In this document: piece after piece, positions 18,613 to 28,471 of the stretch
How positions within the stretch are numbered: position 1 is the stretch's first letter
Layout: every line of letters begins with the position of its first letter
Assembly (NCBI RefSeq): GCF_024347355.1
Contig: NZ_AP025465.1
Coordinates: 310,001 to 374,000 of the forward strand
Reading direction: 5' to 3'
Source of the DNA: Vibrio chagasii
GTDB taxonomy: Bacteria; Pseudomonadota; Gammaproteobacteria; Enterobacterales; Vibrionaceae
DNA length: 64,000 nt
The notes under the pieces: generated by a model
What the model was told of the DNA's origin: nothing
Databases searched by the model: none
Seen by the model: only the letters and a program-made list of their open reading frames with translations
Position numbers and translations under genes: made by a program

Positions 18613-19980
18613 TTATTCGAATAGCTCTTGATGCAGCTTTTGAATCGCCTGTTTAGAGACTGACTCATTGAGCAGGAAGCATAAGTTATGAGGGCTTGCC
18701 CCGTAACAAATCATGCGCAGGTTGAAATCTTCAAGGGTGCTGAATACTTGCTTAGCGTAGCCTTTACTTTCACTCATGTTATTACCAATCAATGCCACCA
18801 AACATAGGTCATGTTCTACATCGACTGAACACAGTTCTTCTAGCTCAAGACGTGCTGCTTCTGGTAATTCAGGAGCACCACCAGATGTATCAGTTTGATC
18901 TAGGGTGAGTGAAACACTGATCTCAGAGGTAGTGATAAGATCAACGGAGATCTTATGTTTAGCAAGGATCTCGAATACTTTCGCAAGGAAACCGTAAGCA
19001 TGGAACATATTAGCGCTACGTAGTGTAACCATGGTTTGGTTGCAGCGAAGGGCCAGGGCTCTGAACAGTGGGGAGCTTTCCACCTCTTGACGGATCCAAG
19101 TTCCACCTAATTCTGGTGCTTTTGAAGAGCCGACAAACACCGGAATTTGGTGACGTAATGCTGGAACTAGCGTTGATGGGTGCAGGATCTTCGCTCCAAA
19201 GTTTGCCATCTCAGATGCTTCACTGAAGCTGATTTCTGGGATTGGAGAAGCTTTAGGTGCAATACGAGGGTCGGTGGTGTAGATGCCTGGAACATCCGTC
19301 CAAATTTCTAAGCCAATCGCTTGTACTGACTCTGCAATAAGCGCTGCCGAGTAATCACTACCACCACGACCTAAGGTTGTTGTGTTGCCGTCATTGTCTG
19401 CACCAATAAAGCCTTGTGTGACTACAACTTGTTGTTGGCACAATGGAATCAGTTTCTCTTTCGCTAGCACTGAAATTTCTTCAAGCTGAGGTTCTGCTTT
19501 TCCGAAGTCATCATTGGTGCGCATCACTTCTCTGATATCGAAGCGAACCGCAGGTGCACCTCGTTCTCGAAGGATTTGAGCAAGAAGGTGTGTCGACATC
19601 AACTCACCACACGCAACTAAGTGGTCGGTTAACTTAGTGCTTGTTTGAAATGATGCAGCCTCGGCAGCGCTCGCAATGTCGTCAAGAATGGAGTGAACTT
19701 CTTTTTCGACGCTGGTTGGGTCAGCAAGTTGGTCAAGAATTGCATTATGAATGTCCGTCAACTGGGTCATCACTTCCTGACGGCGAGTTTTGTCTTGCAC
19801 ACCGTTTGCCAGTTCGACAAGTAAATTGGTTACACCTGAACACGCAGAACTTACGACTAACTTGGTATTTGAGTTGTTTTCAATAATGGCAGCACAACGG
19901 CTCATTGCTTTAAAGTTGGCAACACTTGTACCACCAAACTTAGCGACATTAAAAGAACCAGCTACATTAGATGCACTCAC
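18613..19980 (-). CDS. lysC: Lysine-sensitive aspartokinase III
   Basis: A 455-residue kinase phosphorylating aspartate, the first step toward lysine, threonine, methionine and diaminopimelate (E. coli LysC has 449). The N-terminal amino-acid kinase fold starts with VAKFGGTSVANF and contains the TTTLGRGGSDYSA nucleotide/aspartate loop. The C-terminal about 150 residues (LALRCNQTMVTLRS onward) form the paired ACT domains that bind lysine. I place the start at GTG 19980 (VSASNV), which has gggaga 7 bases upstream. Any longer reading frame would run into the riboswitch leader. A lysine riboswitch precedes it, so it is controlled by lysine at both RNA and protein level. It stands alone, not fused to homoserine dehydrogenase. 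Confidence 0.95.
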   Translation of the reverse strand: MSASNVAGSFNVAKFGGTSVANFKAMSRCAAIIENNSNTKLVVSSACSGVTNLLVELANGVQDKTRRQEVMTQLTDIHNAILDQLADPTSVEKEVHSILDDIASAAEAASFQTSTKLTDHLVACGELMSTHLLAQILRERGAPAVRFDIREVMRTNDDFGKAEPQLEEISVLAKEKLIPLCQQQVVVTQGFIGADNDGNTTTLGRGGSDYSAALIAESVQAIGLEIWTDVPGIYTTDPRIAPKASPIPEISFSEASEMANFGAKILHPSTLVPALRHQIPVFVGSSKAPELGGTWIRQEVESSPLFRALALRCNQTMVTLRSANMFHAYGFLAKVFEILAKHKISVDLITTSEISVSLTLDQTDTSGGAPELPEAARLELEELCSVDVEHDLCLVALIGNNMSESKGYAKQVFSTLEDFNLRMICYGASPHNLCFLLNESVSKQAIQKLHQELFE

Positions 19981-20092
19981 GATATATCTCCCACGACTTC
20001 CTAAAATAAAATTACGGTTGGGTAATCCAACGTCCAATGTTTTTCGAAGAGAGTTTTAGAGCAAAAAGAGAGGAATTATGTGAATAGTAACC

Positions 20093-20265
20093 TCAGAAGC
20101 TCTTCACCATATAGAAATGGTGACAGTTGCCGGGATTCAGCCCGCTCAACCGATAATAAAGGTCCTGCATCCTTTTATTATCTCGGCACTGCTCCCCATA
20201 AATGCTTTGTATCGGAAATGCGGTTCCACAAAACATCTGCCTGGGCAGTGCTCCTCTTCTGCTAG
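20093..20265 (-). ncRNA. Lysine riboswitch (L-box) in the lysC leader
   Basis: On the minus strand the leader contains agaggagcactgcc, then gggagcagtgccgag, then the hallmark gggctgaatcccggcaactgtcacc. These are conserved core pieces of the lysine aptamer, in the right order and spacing, with paired hairpins between them (for example ataataaaagg/cctttattat). It starts about 10 bases from the predicted transcription start and ends about 110 bases before the lysC start codon. A weak hairpin with a T-rich tail at about 20003-20033 could be the expression platform, but I cannot decide between transcriptional and translational control. Confidence 0.92.
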
Positions 20266-20276
20266 ATAGCCATTTC

Positions 20277-20305
20277 ATTGAACGTGTTTGCGCTCACAAT
20301 GTCAA
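20277..20305 (-). promoter_or_regulatory. lysC promoter
   Basis: On the minus strand, TTGACA (20305-20300) and TTCAAT (20282-20277) are separated by 17 bases. Transcription would begin about 20270, immediately before the riboswitch. Confidence 0.7.
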
Positions 20306-20442
20306 TTGGTAACTTGAGATAATTTAAAAATAATTTTAACAATTATGTGACAGTGGTTTGACCTCAAGACCTAAGGCTAATTGCTGACATGTTCGATTTG
20401 CTTTAGGGTGGAATATCAACACCATTAACGTAAGGGATTTAC

Positions 20443-21582
20443 ATGTCTAACTTAACAAATACTTCTACTATCGATAGTTTTTATCCACCACATCGAACGT
20501 TAATGGGGCCTGGGCCTTCTGATATCTCACCTCAAGTACTGCAAGCTTTGAGTCGTCCAACCATAGGTCATCTAGACCCGCTGTTTATTGCAATGATGGA
20601 TGAGGTCAAACAGCTTCTTAAGTATGCATTTCAGACAGATAATGAGTTTACGATTGCTGTATCAGCGCCGGGCAGCGCCGGTATGGAAACTTGTTTTGTT
20701 AACTTGATTGAACCCGGTGAAAAGGTCATCGTCTGTCGAAATGGCGTGTTTGGTGAGCGTATGCGAGAAAACGTGGTGCGTTGCGGTGGCGAAGCAATTC
20801 TCGTTGACGACGAATGGGGTAAGCCGGTATCTGTCGAAAAGGTACAGCAAGCATTGACAGAAAACCCAGACGCAGTCGCGGTTGCGTTTGTACATGCTGA
20901 GACCTCTACTGGTGCATTATCGGATGCTCAAGCTATCTCTGCGGTGGCTGGCCAGTTCGATGCATTGACTATTGTTGATGCGGTAACCTCATTGGGTGGT
21001 GTACCACTGTTAGTGGACGAATGGCAGCTCGATGCGGTTTATTCTGGTAGTCAGAAGTGCTTGTCTTGTGTTCCTGGTTTATCACCTGTGACTTTCTCTC
21101 AGCGTGCTGTTGATAAAATGAAAGCACGTCAGGCTCCTGTACAAAGCTGGTTCTTGGATCAGAGCCTAGTATTAGGTTACTGGAGCGGTGAAGGTAAGCG
21201 TAGTTATCACCACACTGCACCAGTCAATAGCCTTTACGCGCTGCATGAGTCTCTCGTGCTACTGAAAAATGAAGGCTTAGATAATGCTTGGTCTCGTCAT
21301 CACGCCATGCATCAAGAATTAAAAGAAGGTGTAGAAGCATTAGGGCTGAAGTTCGTTGTTGATGAAGAGAGCCGTTTACCACAGCTTAATGCGCTTTACT
21401 TCCCAGAAGGAATTGATGAAGCGAAAGTCAGATCGCAGCTTTTAGAAGAGTATAATCTTGAGATTGGTGCCGGGCTTGGTTCTTTGGCCGGTAAGGCATG
21501 GCGTATTGGCTTGATGGGCTACGGCGCTCGTAAAGAGAATGTGACGTTGTGCCTTAAAGCACTGCAAGACGTACTTAAATAA
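20443..21582 (+). CDS. Class V aminotransferase (alanine/serine-glyoxylate aminotransferase family)
   Basis: 379 residues of the PLP-dependent fold type I, class V. Seen are the N-terminal GPGPSDIS, the cofactor region PGSAGME, AETSTGA, VDAVTSLGG, and the Schiff-base lysine in YSGSQKCLS (K205), followed by HHTAPVNSLYALHESL and a C-terminal RIGLMGYGA. This set is typical of alanine-glyoxylate and serine-glyoxylate (or pyruvate) transaminases. The exact amino donor cannot be decided. It is a single gene with its own terminator. In V. cholerae the same gene lies beside lysC. Confidence 0.88.
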   Translation: MSNLTNTSTIDSFYPPHRTLMGPGPSDISPQVLQALSRPTIGHLDPLFIAMMDEVKQLLKYAFQTDNEFTIAVSAPGSAGMETCFVNLIEPGEKVIVCRNGVFGERMRENVVRCGGEAILVDDEWGKPVSVEKVQQALTENPDAVAVAFVHAETSTGALSDAQAISAVAGQFDALTIVDAVTSLGGVPLLVDEWQLDAVYSGSQKCLSCVPGLSPVTFSQRAVDKMKARQAPVQSWFLDQSLVLGYWSGEGKRSYHHTAPVNSLYALHESLVLLKNEGLDNAWSRHHAMHQELKEGVEALGLKFVVDEESRLPQLNALYFPEGIDEAKVRSQLLEEYNLEIGAGLGSLAGKAWRIGLMGYGARKENVTLCLKALQDVLK

Positions 21583-21605
21583 CCGAATTAGACTAGTTTC
21601 AAAGA

Positions 21606-21634
21606 AAAGCGCACGAGGATCGTGCGCTTTTTTT
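21606..21634. terminator. Bidirectional terminator
   Basis: Stem aaagcgcacga/tcgtgcgcttt followed by a long T-run on the plus strand, with an A-rich flank on the other side. It serves the aminotransferase and the convergent pglL. Confidence 0.88.
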
Positions 21635-21673
21635 GTTTGCTTTAAAGGTAATACTACGAGTTAAAATTGGCTA

Positions 21674-23437
21674 CTACTCTGCCGATGAGACGTTGTTTTC
21701 AGCTTGAGATATTTTCTTGTATTGAACCTGTGAAAAGTCTCTGTCTGGAAATAGAAACTTTGCTTCACTACGGATTTGCTCCGCTTTGCTCTCTTCCCCT
21801 AAACCTTGGTAAGCAAGGATCAGGTTACTGTAGAACGCTGGTCTTGGTTTACTCTTTATGATCTCTAGTGACCAATCAACGTAAGGCTGAATAAGGCTAG
21901 GGTCACCCTTATAAAGACCAATGTTCAGGTAGGTGCTGTATATGTCCCAATCGTAGCGATCTTTCCAAACCACAGGGTTAGTGACTTGTTTGAGAATGTC
22001 TGGGTTTTTAGGTTTAGATCGCTCAAATTTGGTCAGTACATAGTTAGTATGCAGTGCACTCAACATGTAAACACTCACCAGAATTGGTAACACCAAGCTG
22101 GTCACTCTAAATAAGGTTTTACTGATGATGCTGAACGGCTGCTGATAATGACGTGAAGCGCGCTGGTCGACCCAATAAATCAATATGATACAGGTTATCC
22201 AGTGTATCGCTGAGTGATAGAACGGGTACTCTAATTGAGAGTGTAAAAGTATCGGTATGAATAGCGCCAGTAAAGCCAAGCGTGTTCCTTTGGCTGAGCT
22301 TGAGATCCGCGACAATACTAATACTGCGGCAATCAATATTCCTATGATAGGTACAATACCGCCCTCAACTCCCCAGAATAGAAACTCATTGTGGGGGTGA
22401 TCCATTGCTGGAAGCCCCGGGTGATAGTTTGAATTGAGTTGATGCTGGCGAGCGGTATACAGGGTGTACTCTGATTCAAATTTTCCGTAGCCGTAACCAG
22501 TAAATGGTTTCTCTACCAACATGTCTAATGTTTGCGGGAAGGTGTAAGCACGAGGGCTCTCTAGGTTCGCTTTTTTACTCGCTATGCTATCTGTAGTGCT
22601 AAGGCTGATTACTGAAAATGCAACTACGACACCGACAACAACGGATGCACACCATCCATAGAAGCGTTTCTTGGTCGAGAATCTGTATAAGTAAGGCAGA
22701 ATACACAAGAACCCAATGAGTGCTGCTAACCAACCTGTGCGTGATGCGATTATGATCAGCAGTGGTACCGTTAACGTTGGTGTTAGGTAGAGTAAAAATG
22801 ATTCACTAATCTTGTGGTTGTACTTGGCTGGCTGCCTCGCTAATAGGTAAGCAGAAAGGACAAAACCCGTCGCTAAAAAACTAGCCATCACATTAGGCTG
22901 CTGGAAGATCCCATAAGGACGATTGGCTTCAGTGTTGTAACCAAATAGGTTACCAGGCTCCAGCAAAAAATATTGCACATAGCCAAACAGTGCCTGTATG
23001 ACGACAGCAAGTACGATGAACCACAGCATGCGCTGTTTATGTTTATTACTGAATTTGAACTGCTGAAGTACTACAAATAAAGCAAAGCCAGCCCATAACC
23101 CAAGTAATCGACTGGATGCTCCTTGCGGTGAAGCATTGCTGTATAGAATAGGCAATGTGAGTATCACACAGCTGATCAGTAAGCCTACGGTTAACTTGGA
23201 ATACTTAAGTTCTCGATTGGTTGCTAGCTGGTAAAATCCAATCGCTAGAGTGAAGCTTAGAGCCAGCCAAGTCGTCGGATTAAAGGATAGAGCAAGGCCC
23301 GAACCACCTGGGTTAGGCATGAAAAAATGCATGGCGAGTAAGAACACAACAGCTAATGAAGCAAGGAATGCTTTGTTGAGAGGTAGCTGAGTGATCTGAT
23401 GCTCTAGCTGGGTTCCGCTAGTGTGTATTGTTGCCAT
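21674..23437 (-). CDS. pglL: PglL-type protein O-oligosaccharyltransferase (Wzy_C / O-antigen ligase superfamily)
   Basis: 587 residues with about 12 membrane segments. Seen are the PglL N-terminal signature around PNPGGSGLAL, the motif RPYGIFQQPNVMASFLATG, and a large periplasmic loop with MDHPHNEFLFWGVEGG containing the catalytic-type histidine. A C-terminal periplasmic helical tail has TPR-like character (LNIGLYKGDPSLIQPYVDWS). Such enzymes move a lipid-linked glycan en bloc onto Ser/Thr of exported proteins, often type IV pilins. In V. cholerae the gene at this place (VC0393, from memory) was reported to have O-glycosylation activity in E. coli. The ATG is preceded by aggg 6 bases upstream. 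Other Wzy_C proteins (WaaL ligase) are possible, but the FQQPN block and position favour PglL. Confidence 0.8.
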   Translation of the reverse strand: MATIHTSGTQLEHQITQLPLNKAFLASLAVVFLLAMHFFMPNPGGSGLALSFNPTTWLALSFTLAIGFYQLATNRELKYSKLTVGLLISCVILTLPILYSNASPQGASSRLLGLWAGFALFVVLQQFKFSNKHKQRMLWFIVLAVVIQALFGYVQYFLLEPGNLFGYNTEANRPYGIFQQPNVMASFLATGFVLSAYLLARQPAKYNHKISESFLLYLTPTLTVPLLIIIASRTGWLAALIGFLCILPYLYRFSTKKRFYGWCASVVVGVVVAFSVISLSTTDSIASKKANLESPRAYTFPQTLDMLVEKPFTGYGYGKFESEYTLYTARQHQLNSNYHPGLPAMDHPHNEFLFWGVEGGIVPIIGILIAAVLVLSRISSSAKGTRLALLALFIPILLHSQLEYPFYHSAIHWITCIILIYWVDQRASRHYQQPFSIISKTLFRVTSLVLPILVSVYMLSALHTNYVLTKFERSKPKNPDILKQVTNPVVWKDRYDWDIYSTYLNIGLYKGDPSLIQPYVDWSLEIIKSKPRPAFYSNLILAYQGLGEESKAEQIRSEAKFLFPDRDFSQVQYKKISQAENNVSSAE

Positions 23438-23453
23438 AAATCCCTAACCTTAT

Positions 23454-23494
23454 AAAAACGGAGCTTGTTCCTTTTGAAACAAGCTCCGTTACTT
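23454..23494 (-). terminator. Terminator of uvrA
   Basis: Long stem acggagcttgtt/aacaagctccgt with loop ccttttga. On the minus strand it is followed by TTTTTAT. It lies between uvrA and pglL, so pglL likely has its own promoter. Confidence 0.85.
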
Positions 23495-23533
23495 TAACAT
23501 TTTTCTGTCCACCCACAGGACGCTATTTTACAC

Positions 23534-26365
23534 CTAGTTCAAATTTAACATAGGCTTAAGGAAGCGTGCTGTATGTGAACCTTCGACTAGTGCCACATCT
23601 TCTGGTGTGCCTTCTGCAACGATTTCACCACCACCTTGACCACCCTCAGGGCCGAGATCGAGTATCCAGTCTGCGGTTTTAACGACATCCAAGTTGTGTT
23701 CAATCACCACAACGGTATTACCGTGATCACGTAGGCGATGTAATACGGTTAATAGCTGTTGGATATCGTGGAAGTGAAGGCCTGTTGTTGGCTCATCCAG
23801 AATGTATAACGTTTTCCCTGTATCTCGTTTAGACAGCTCACGCGCTAATTTAACACGTTGAGCCTCACCACCAGATAGGGTAGTTGCGGCTTGCCCCAAA
23901 CGAATATAAGAAAGGCCGACATCCATGAGAGTTTGCAGTTTGCGAGCGATCACTGGAACCGGATTAAAGAACTCACGTGCGTCTTCTACGGTCATTTCCA
24001 GTACTTCGTCGATGGTTTTACCCTTGTAGCGAACTTCTAGTGTTTCACGATTGTAGCGTTTGCCCTTACACACATCACACGGCACATAAACGTCCGGTAA
24101 GAAGTGCATTTCGACCTTGATAACACCGTCGCCCTGGCAGGCTTCACAACGTCCGCCACGCACGTTAAAGCTGAAGCGTCCCGGTTTGTAACCGCGCGAA
24201 CGAGACTCCTGTGTCCCCGCAAATAATTCACGAATAGGTGTAAAGATCCCTGTATAGGTTGCAGGATTTGATCTTGGCGTTCGACCGATAGGGCTTTGGT
24301 CAATATCGATGACCTTGTCGAAATGCTCTAAGCCTTTGATTTTTTTATGTGGTGCAGGTACTGCTGTCGTTGCACCGTTGAGTTGGGTGTGAGCAATTTT
24401 AAAGAAGGTGTCATTAATCAGTGTCGACTTACCTGACCCTGATACACCTGTAATACAACTGAATAGGCCAACAGGGATAGTTGCTGTGACATTTTTCAGG
24501 TTATTACCGGTAGCCCCAATGATCTCGACGACTTTCTTTTTGTCGATCGGCGTTCGTTGTTTTGGTACTTCAATCTCTTTTACGCCACTTAAGTACTGAC
24601 CAGTCAATGAGTTTGGATTGTCGATGATATCTTGCATAGTGCCTTCAGCGACGACGTGACCACCGTGAACACCAGCGCCTGGGCCGATATCGATCACATG
24701 GTCCGCACAGCGAATAGCGTCTTCATCATGCTCAACGACAAGCACTGTGTTGCCTAAATCTCTCAGGTGAACCAAGGTTTGCAGCAGTCGTTCATTATCA
24801 CGCTGGTGGAGGCCAATCGATGGTTCATCCAAGACATACATAACTCCCACTAAGCCTGCACCTATCTGACTTGCGAGACGAATTCGTTGCGCTTCACCAC
24901 CAGATAGGGTTTCAGCACTGCGTGACAGGTTGAGGTAGTTCAAACCGACATTAACCAAGAAGTGCAGGCGATCATTGATCTCTTTCATCACCTTATCGGC
25001 GATTTGTCCGCGCTGACCGTCTAACTTCAATTCTTGGAAAAATTGCAGTGCGTCAGCAATGCTCAGTTCAACGATTTCAGGCAGTGTTGTATCGCCAATG
25101 AAGACATTACGAGCTTCTAATCTCAAGCGTGTACCATCACAGCTAGAGCATGATTTCGTTGAGATGTATTTAGCAAGGTCTTCACGGACTGCGTTTGATT
25201 CTGTATCACGGTAACGGCGCTCTAGCGTATTCAAAATGCCTTCAAATGGGTGACGTTTGACTCGAATATCACCACGATCATTGATGTATTTGAATTCAAC
25301 TTCAGTACGACCTGAACCTTTAAGAATAATCTCTTGAGTCTTCTTTGGGAGAGAATTAAAGGGTGCAAACAGATCGAAACCATAGTGCTCAGAGAGCGAT
25401 GTTAGCATCTGGAAATAGTAGTAGTTCTTTTGATCCCAGCCCTTAATTGCTCCGTCTGCGATGCTTAAACTTTCATCCAAGATCACTCTGCTTGGGTCAA
25501 AGTACTGTTGAACTCCAAGGCCATCACACGTGCCACATGCACCTGCTGGGTTGTTGAATGAAAATAGGCGAGGTTCAAGCTCTTGCATGCTGTAACCACA
25601 CTTAGGGCAAGCGAAGTTAGCAGAGAATACGATCTCTTCTTGGTCTGTTTCATCCATCCAACCGACAACAGCAATACCACCGGAGAGCTCTAATGTGGTC
25701 TCGAAAGATTCGGCTAAGCGTTGTTGAAGATCAGGGCGTACCTTAAATCGGTCAACCACTACTTCTATCGTGTGTTTCTTGTGCAGTTCTAGTGCTGGTG
25801 GATCGGATAGGTCGCATGTCTCACCATCAATACGCGCGCGGATAAAGCCCTGAGCCGCTAAGTTTTCCAGTGTTTTTACATGCTCACCTTTACGCTCTTT
25901 AACGATTGGTGCTAACAGCATCATCTTTGATCCAACAGGTAGTTCAAGTACCTTATCCACCATTTGGCTGATGGTTTGTGCGGCAAGTGGTGTGTTGTGT
26001 TCTGGACAGCGAGGTTCCCCGACTCGTGCGTAAAGAAGCCTCAGGTAATCATAAACTTCTGTAATCGTACCGACCGTTGAGCGAGGGTTGTGAGACGTCG
26101 ATTTCTGTTCTATCGAGATAGCGGGAGATAAGCCTTCGATGTGGTCGACATCAGGCTTTTCCATAAGTGATAGAAATTGACGAGCATAGGCAGACAAAGA
26201 CTCAACATAACGGCGTTGCCCTTCTGCGTAGAGGGTATCAAACGCAAGTGATGACTTACCTGAACCAGAAAGACCTGTGATAACAATCAGCTTATCACGA
26301 GGGATGGTAAGGTTTACGTCTTTGAGGTTATGCGTACGAGCGCCTCTAATTTCTATTTTATCCAT
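23534..26365 (-). CDS. uvrA: UvrABC excinuclease subunit A
   Basis: 943 residues (E. coli 940). This ATPase scans DNA for bulky lesions and loads UvrB in nucleotide excision repair. Two ABC-type modules are visible. Walker A sequences are GLSGSGKSS (about residue 31) and GVSGSGKST (about 640). There are two LSGGEAQR signatures and two Walker B/D-loop stretches ([10 protein letters not shown] and [10 protein letters not shown]). Zinc modules are CPKCG...CGTCDG (about 250-285) and CEACQGDG...CDVCKG (about 740-765). A LexA box lies upstream, so it should be SOS-induced. Confidence 0.98.
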   Translation of the reverse strand: MDKIEIRGARTHNLKDVNLTIPRDKLIVITGLSGSGKSSLAFDTLYAEGQRRYVESLSAYARQFLSLMEKPDVDHIEGLSPAISIEQKSTSHNPRSTVGTITEVYDYLRLLYARVGEPRCPEHNTPLAAQTISQMVDKVLELPVGSKMMLLAPIVKERKGEHVKTLENLAAQGFIRARIDGETCDLSDPPALELHKKHTIEVVVDRFKVRPDLQQRLAESFETTLELSGGIAVVGWMDETDQEEIVFSANFACPKCGYSMQELEPRLFSFNNPAGACGTCDGLGVQQYFDPSRVILDESLSIADGAIKGWDQKNYYYFQMLTSLSEHYGFDLFAPFNSLPKKTQEIILKGSGRTEVEFKYINDRGDIRVKRHPFEGILNTLERRYRDTESNAVREDLAKYISTKSCSSCDGTRLRLEARNVFIGDTTLPEIVELSIADALQFFQELKLDGQRGQIADKVMKEINDRLHFLVNVGLNYLNLSRSAETLSGGEAQRIRLASQIGAGLVGVMYVLDEPSIGLHQRDNERLLQTLVHLRDLGNTVLVVEHDEDAIRCADHVIDIGPGAGVHGGHVVAEGTMQDIIDNPNSLTGQYLSGVKEIEVPKQRTPIDKKKVVEIIGATGNNLKNVTATIPVGLFSCITGVSGSGKSTLINDTFFKIAHTQLNGATTAVPAPHKKIKGLEHFDKVIDIDQSPIGRTPRSNPATYTGIFTPIRELFAGTQESRSRGYKPGRFSFNVRGGRCEACQGDGVIKVEMHFLPDVYVPCDVCKGKRYNRETLEVRYKGKTIDEVLEMTVEDAREFFNPVPVIARKLQTLMDVGLSYIRLGQAATTLSGGEAQRVKLARELSKRDTGKTLYILDEPTTGLHFHDIQQLLTVLHRLRDHGNTVVVIEHNLDVVKTADWILDLGPEGGQGGGEIVAEGTPEDVALVEGSHTARFLKPMLNLN

Positions 26366-26431
26366 CTCAACAGACCATGTAATTTTTAGTGGCTAAAGTA
26401 TTACATAGAGTGAGATTTGTGCAAAGTTTTA

Positions 26432-26447
26432 CTGGATAAAAAAACAG
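26432..26447 (-). promoter_or_regulatory. LexA (SOS) box before uvrA
   Basis: On the minus strand the site reads CTGTTTTTTTATCCAG, with CTG and CAG at the ends of the 16-mer and flanks that extend it to CA-CTG...CAG-TA. It has one mismatch to CTGT-N8-ACAG. It lies 67 bases before the uvrA start codon. E. coli uvrA is also LexA-controlled. Confidence 0.75.
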
Positions 26448-26451
26448 TGAT

Positions 26452-26480
26452 TAAAAAGGGCGACTCCAAGAGCCGCCCAT
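26452..26480 (-). terminator. Terminator of galU
   Basis: Minus-strand stem gggcggctct/agtcgccc (one mismatch) followed by TTTTTAAT, 35 bases beyond the galU stop. It immediately precedes the uvrA LexA box. Confidence 0.75.
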
Positions 26481-26514
26481 TACATTGTGTGAATTGTTAC
26501 TTACCAGTCAGCAG

Positions 26515-27387
26515 TTATGCTTCTTTCTGTGTTGAGTGTTTGCCTAACTCAACTTGCTGCTGGTCTTTCTTGTATAGGTTTTCAAAGCAGTAGTTTGTTG
26601 CTTCGATGTAGCCTTCTACGCTACCGCAGTCAAAACGCTGGCCTTTAAATTTGTATGCCAATACACAACCTGCTTTTGCTTGTTTAAGCAGTGCATCGGT
26701 GATTTGGATCTCACCACCTTTACCAGGCTCTGTTTGCTCGATCAGTTCGAAGATATCTGGAGTCAGGATGTAACGGCCAATGATCGCTAGGTTGCTTGGT
26801 GCTGTGCCTTGCTCTGGCTTTTCCACCATGTCATCAACACGGAACAGGTCGTCTTTGATCATTTCACCTGAGATAACACCGTACTTATGTGTCTCTTCTT
26901 CAGGAACTTCTTGAACAGCTACGATAGAACAGCGGAACTGTTTGTATAGCGCAACCATTTGTGCCAACACGCCTTGTTGTTCATTTACACATAGGTCATC
27001 GGCAAGTACCACTGCGAATGGTTCGTCACCCACAAGTTCGCGACCAGTCAAGATAGCGTGACCTAAACCTTTCATTTCACGTTGACGAATATAGGTAAAG
27101 TTTGCAGCTTCAATTGTTTCACGAATATTAACCAGAAGGTCTTCTTTATTGGTGCCACTGATCTGGTGTTCAAGCTCGTAGTTCTTGTCGAAGTGATCCA
27201 TGATCGAGTGCTTGCCACGACCCGTTACGATACACATTCCGTCCATACCAGCTTCGATGGCTTCCTCAACGCCGTACTCAATCAGTGGTTTGTTGACTAC
27301 TGGCATCATTTCTTTCGGCATTGATTTGGTTGCTGGTAAGAAGCGTGTACCGTAGCCAGCTGCCGGGAAAAGGCACTTTTTGATCAT
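26515..27387 (-). CDS. galU: UTP-glucose-1-phosphate uridylyltransferase
   Basis: 290 residues, making UDP-glucose for lipopolysaccharide core, capsule and trehalose or galactose metabolism. The nucleotidyltransferase signature is FPAAGYGTRFLPATKSMPKEM at residues 7-27, with VNKPLIEYGVEEA next. Also seen are the sugar-phosphate stretch VLADDLCVN and the late FKGQRFDCGSVEGYIEA. The ATG has aaaggg 8 bases upstream. It is a single gene between qstR and uvrA, with a terminator at its end. Confidence 0.95.
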   Translation of the reverse strand: MIKKCLFPAAGYGTRFLPATKSMPKEMMPVVNKPLIEYGVEEAIEAGMDGMCIVTGRGKHSIMDHFDKNYELEHQISGTNKEDLLVNIRETIEAANFTYIRQREMKGLGHAILTGRELVGDEPFAVVLADDLCVNEQQGVLAQMVALYKQFRCSIVAVQEVPEEETHKYGVISGEMIKDDLFRVDDMVEKPEQGTAPSNLAIIGRYILTPDIFELIEQTEPGKGGEIQITDALLKQAKAGCVLAYKFKGQRFDCGSVEGYIEATNYCFENLYKKDQQQVELGKHSTQKEA

Positions 27388-27544
27388 CGTAAGACCCTTT
27401 ATCTATAATAATTATTGATTCAACCTGAGCGGTTGATATTTCTGAGGGCAACTCTAGCACAAATTTTGTCGAAAATTCAGCAACAATCCGTATGGCTAAC
27501 CAGAGCTTCCCTCAAAATTATCATCACTTTAAGAGGTGGATCAA

Positions 27545-28192
27545 TTATGCAAGCAGATTTTGGTTTGCCCATGCGATCGCTTGGACTCTATTTTTTACCG
27601 CCAGTTTGCGGAATATTTGATAGAGGTGGGACTTCACGGTGAACTCACTGATAAATAGGTCGTCAGCTATTTGTGTGTTCGATGAGCCTGATTGGAGGCA
27701 ACGAATGACCTGGATCTCGCGAATAGTGAGATCAACATTAGTAGGCGTTGTGTTGGTATTGACCATATTACGGTAGTAAAACAGCAATTGATTGGTAACC
27801 TTTCTTGGTAGCCAGTTTTCGCCATTGATTATCTCTTGTAAACCATGAGCAATTTTGTCTTTTTTATCTGTGTTATAAAACAGCCCTTTTAACACACCAA
27901 AAATCAAAAGCTCTGATGTCGGCAGTTGCTGGGGGACATTGAACAAAATGATCTCATGACTTTTCCACATCACGGTCAAGTTAGGGCAGGTTGCTAATAG
28001 CTCTGGCACTTGCTTATAGTCGACAAGAAGAATGCGATTACTCTGCTTTCTGTCTACTAACATTAAGTCGCCTGGCGTCATCTTGTACAAGATAATAGAC
28101 AGGTGTTTTTCTATTTCTTTTACGTGTAAGTAAGTATCACTTGGGTCGATGCACATAAAGTGTAAAGTGCGAGCGTATCGAGACTTTCTCAT
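27545..28192 (-). CDS. qstR: LuxR/FixJ-type transcriptional regulator, QstR-like
   Basis: 215 residues. The C-terminal 65 carry a LuxR-family helix-turn-helix (LTIREIQVIRCLQSG, TQIADDLFISEFTVKSHLYQIFRKL, RVQAIAWA). The N-terminal about 140 residues look like a degenerate receiver of the VpsT/CsgD kind, without an obvious phospho-acceptor motif. In V. cholerae the gene between galU and ssb (VC0396, from memory) is qstR, which is activated by HapR and TfoX and switches on competence and type VI secretion genes. The identification rests on domain type and position. It is divergent from ssb across 279 bases. No terminator is seen behind it. Confidence 0.8.
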   Translation of the reverse strand: MRKSRYARTLHFMCIDPSDTYLHVKEIEKHLSIILYKMTPGDLMLVDRKQSNRILLVDYKQVPELLATCPNLTVMWKSHEIILFNVPQQLPTSELLIFGVLKGLFYNTDKKDKIAHGLQEIINGENWLPRKVTNQLLFYYRNMVNTNTTPTNVDLTIREIQVIRCLQSGSSNTQIADDLFISEFTVKSHLYQIFRKLAVKNRVQAIAWANQNLLA

Positions 28193-28396
28193 TGAAACTC
28201 CATGTCTAAATTTAATGAGGTTTCACGTTGTCATGCAGACTTTTGCTTCTCTAGCACCATCGTTGTTACTTGCGTTGAATATCAACTCTTAAAGTAAATG
28301 AGTGGTTTATCAGTGGAGAAAAAAGCAACATCGCTCTGAATATCATGATTTGTTACGTTTTTATTCTTTGTCGTGAAGTGAGAATAGGAATGCGAT

Positions 28397-28424
28397 TTAT
28401 CACAGCAGAAAAGCATGCTATTCT
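28397..28424 (+). promoter_or_regulatory. Candidate ssb promoter
   Basis: ttatca (28397-28402) and tattct (28419-28424) are 16 bases apart, with TG one base ahead of the -10 (extended -10 form). No LexA box was found here, although ssb is SOS-linked in E. coli. Confidence 0.4.
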
Positions 28425-28471
28425 TGTGCGCTAAAAATTTTCTGAGACTATGAATTTAGACGGAGCAAATC

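Noticed and set aside
19981..20037. 19-residue N-terminal extension of LysC
   Set aside because: It lies in the riboswitch leader. The GTG at 19980 has a good ribosome-binding site and gives the family length.
20080..20265. 61-residue frame opposite the lysC leader
   Set aside because: It lies on the opposite strand of the lysine riboswitch, whose paired structure explains the sequence.
28391..28404. Possible CRP or CRP-S site (tgcga...tcaca) upstream of ssb/qstR
   Set aside because: Spacing between half-sites is 4 bases, not 6, so it would not fit a CRP dimer.
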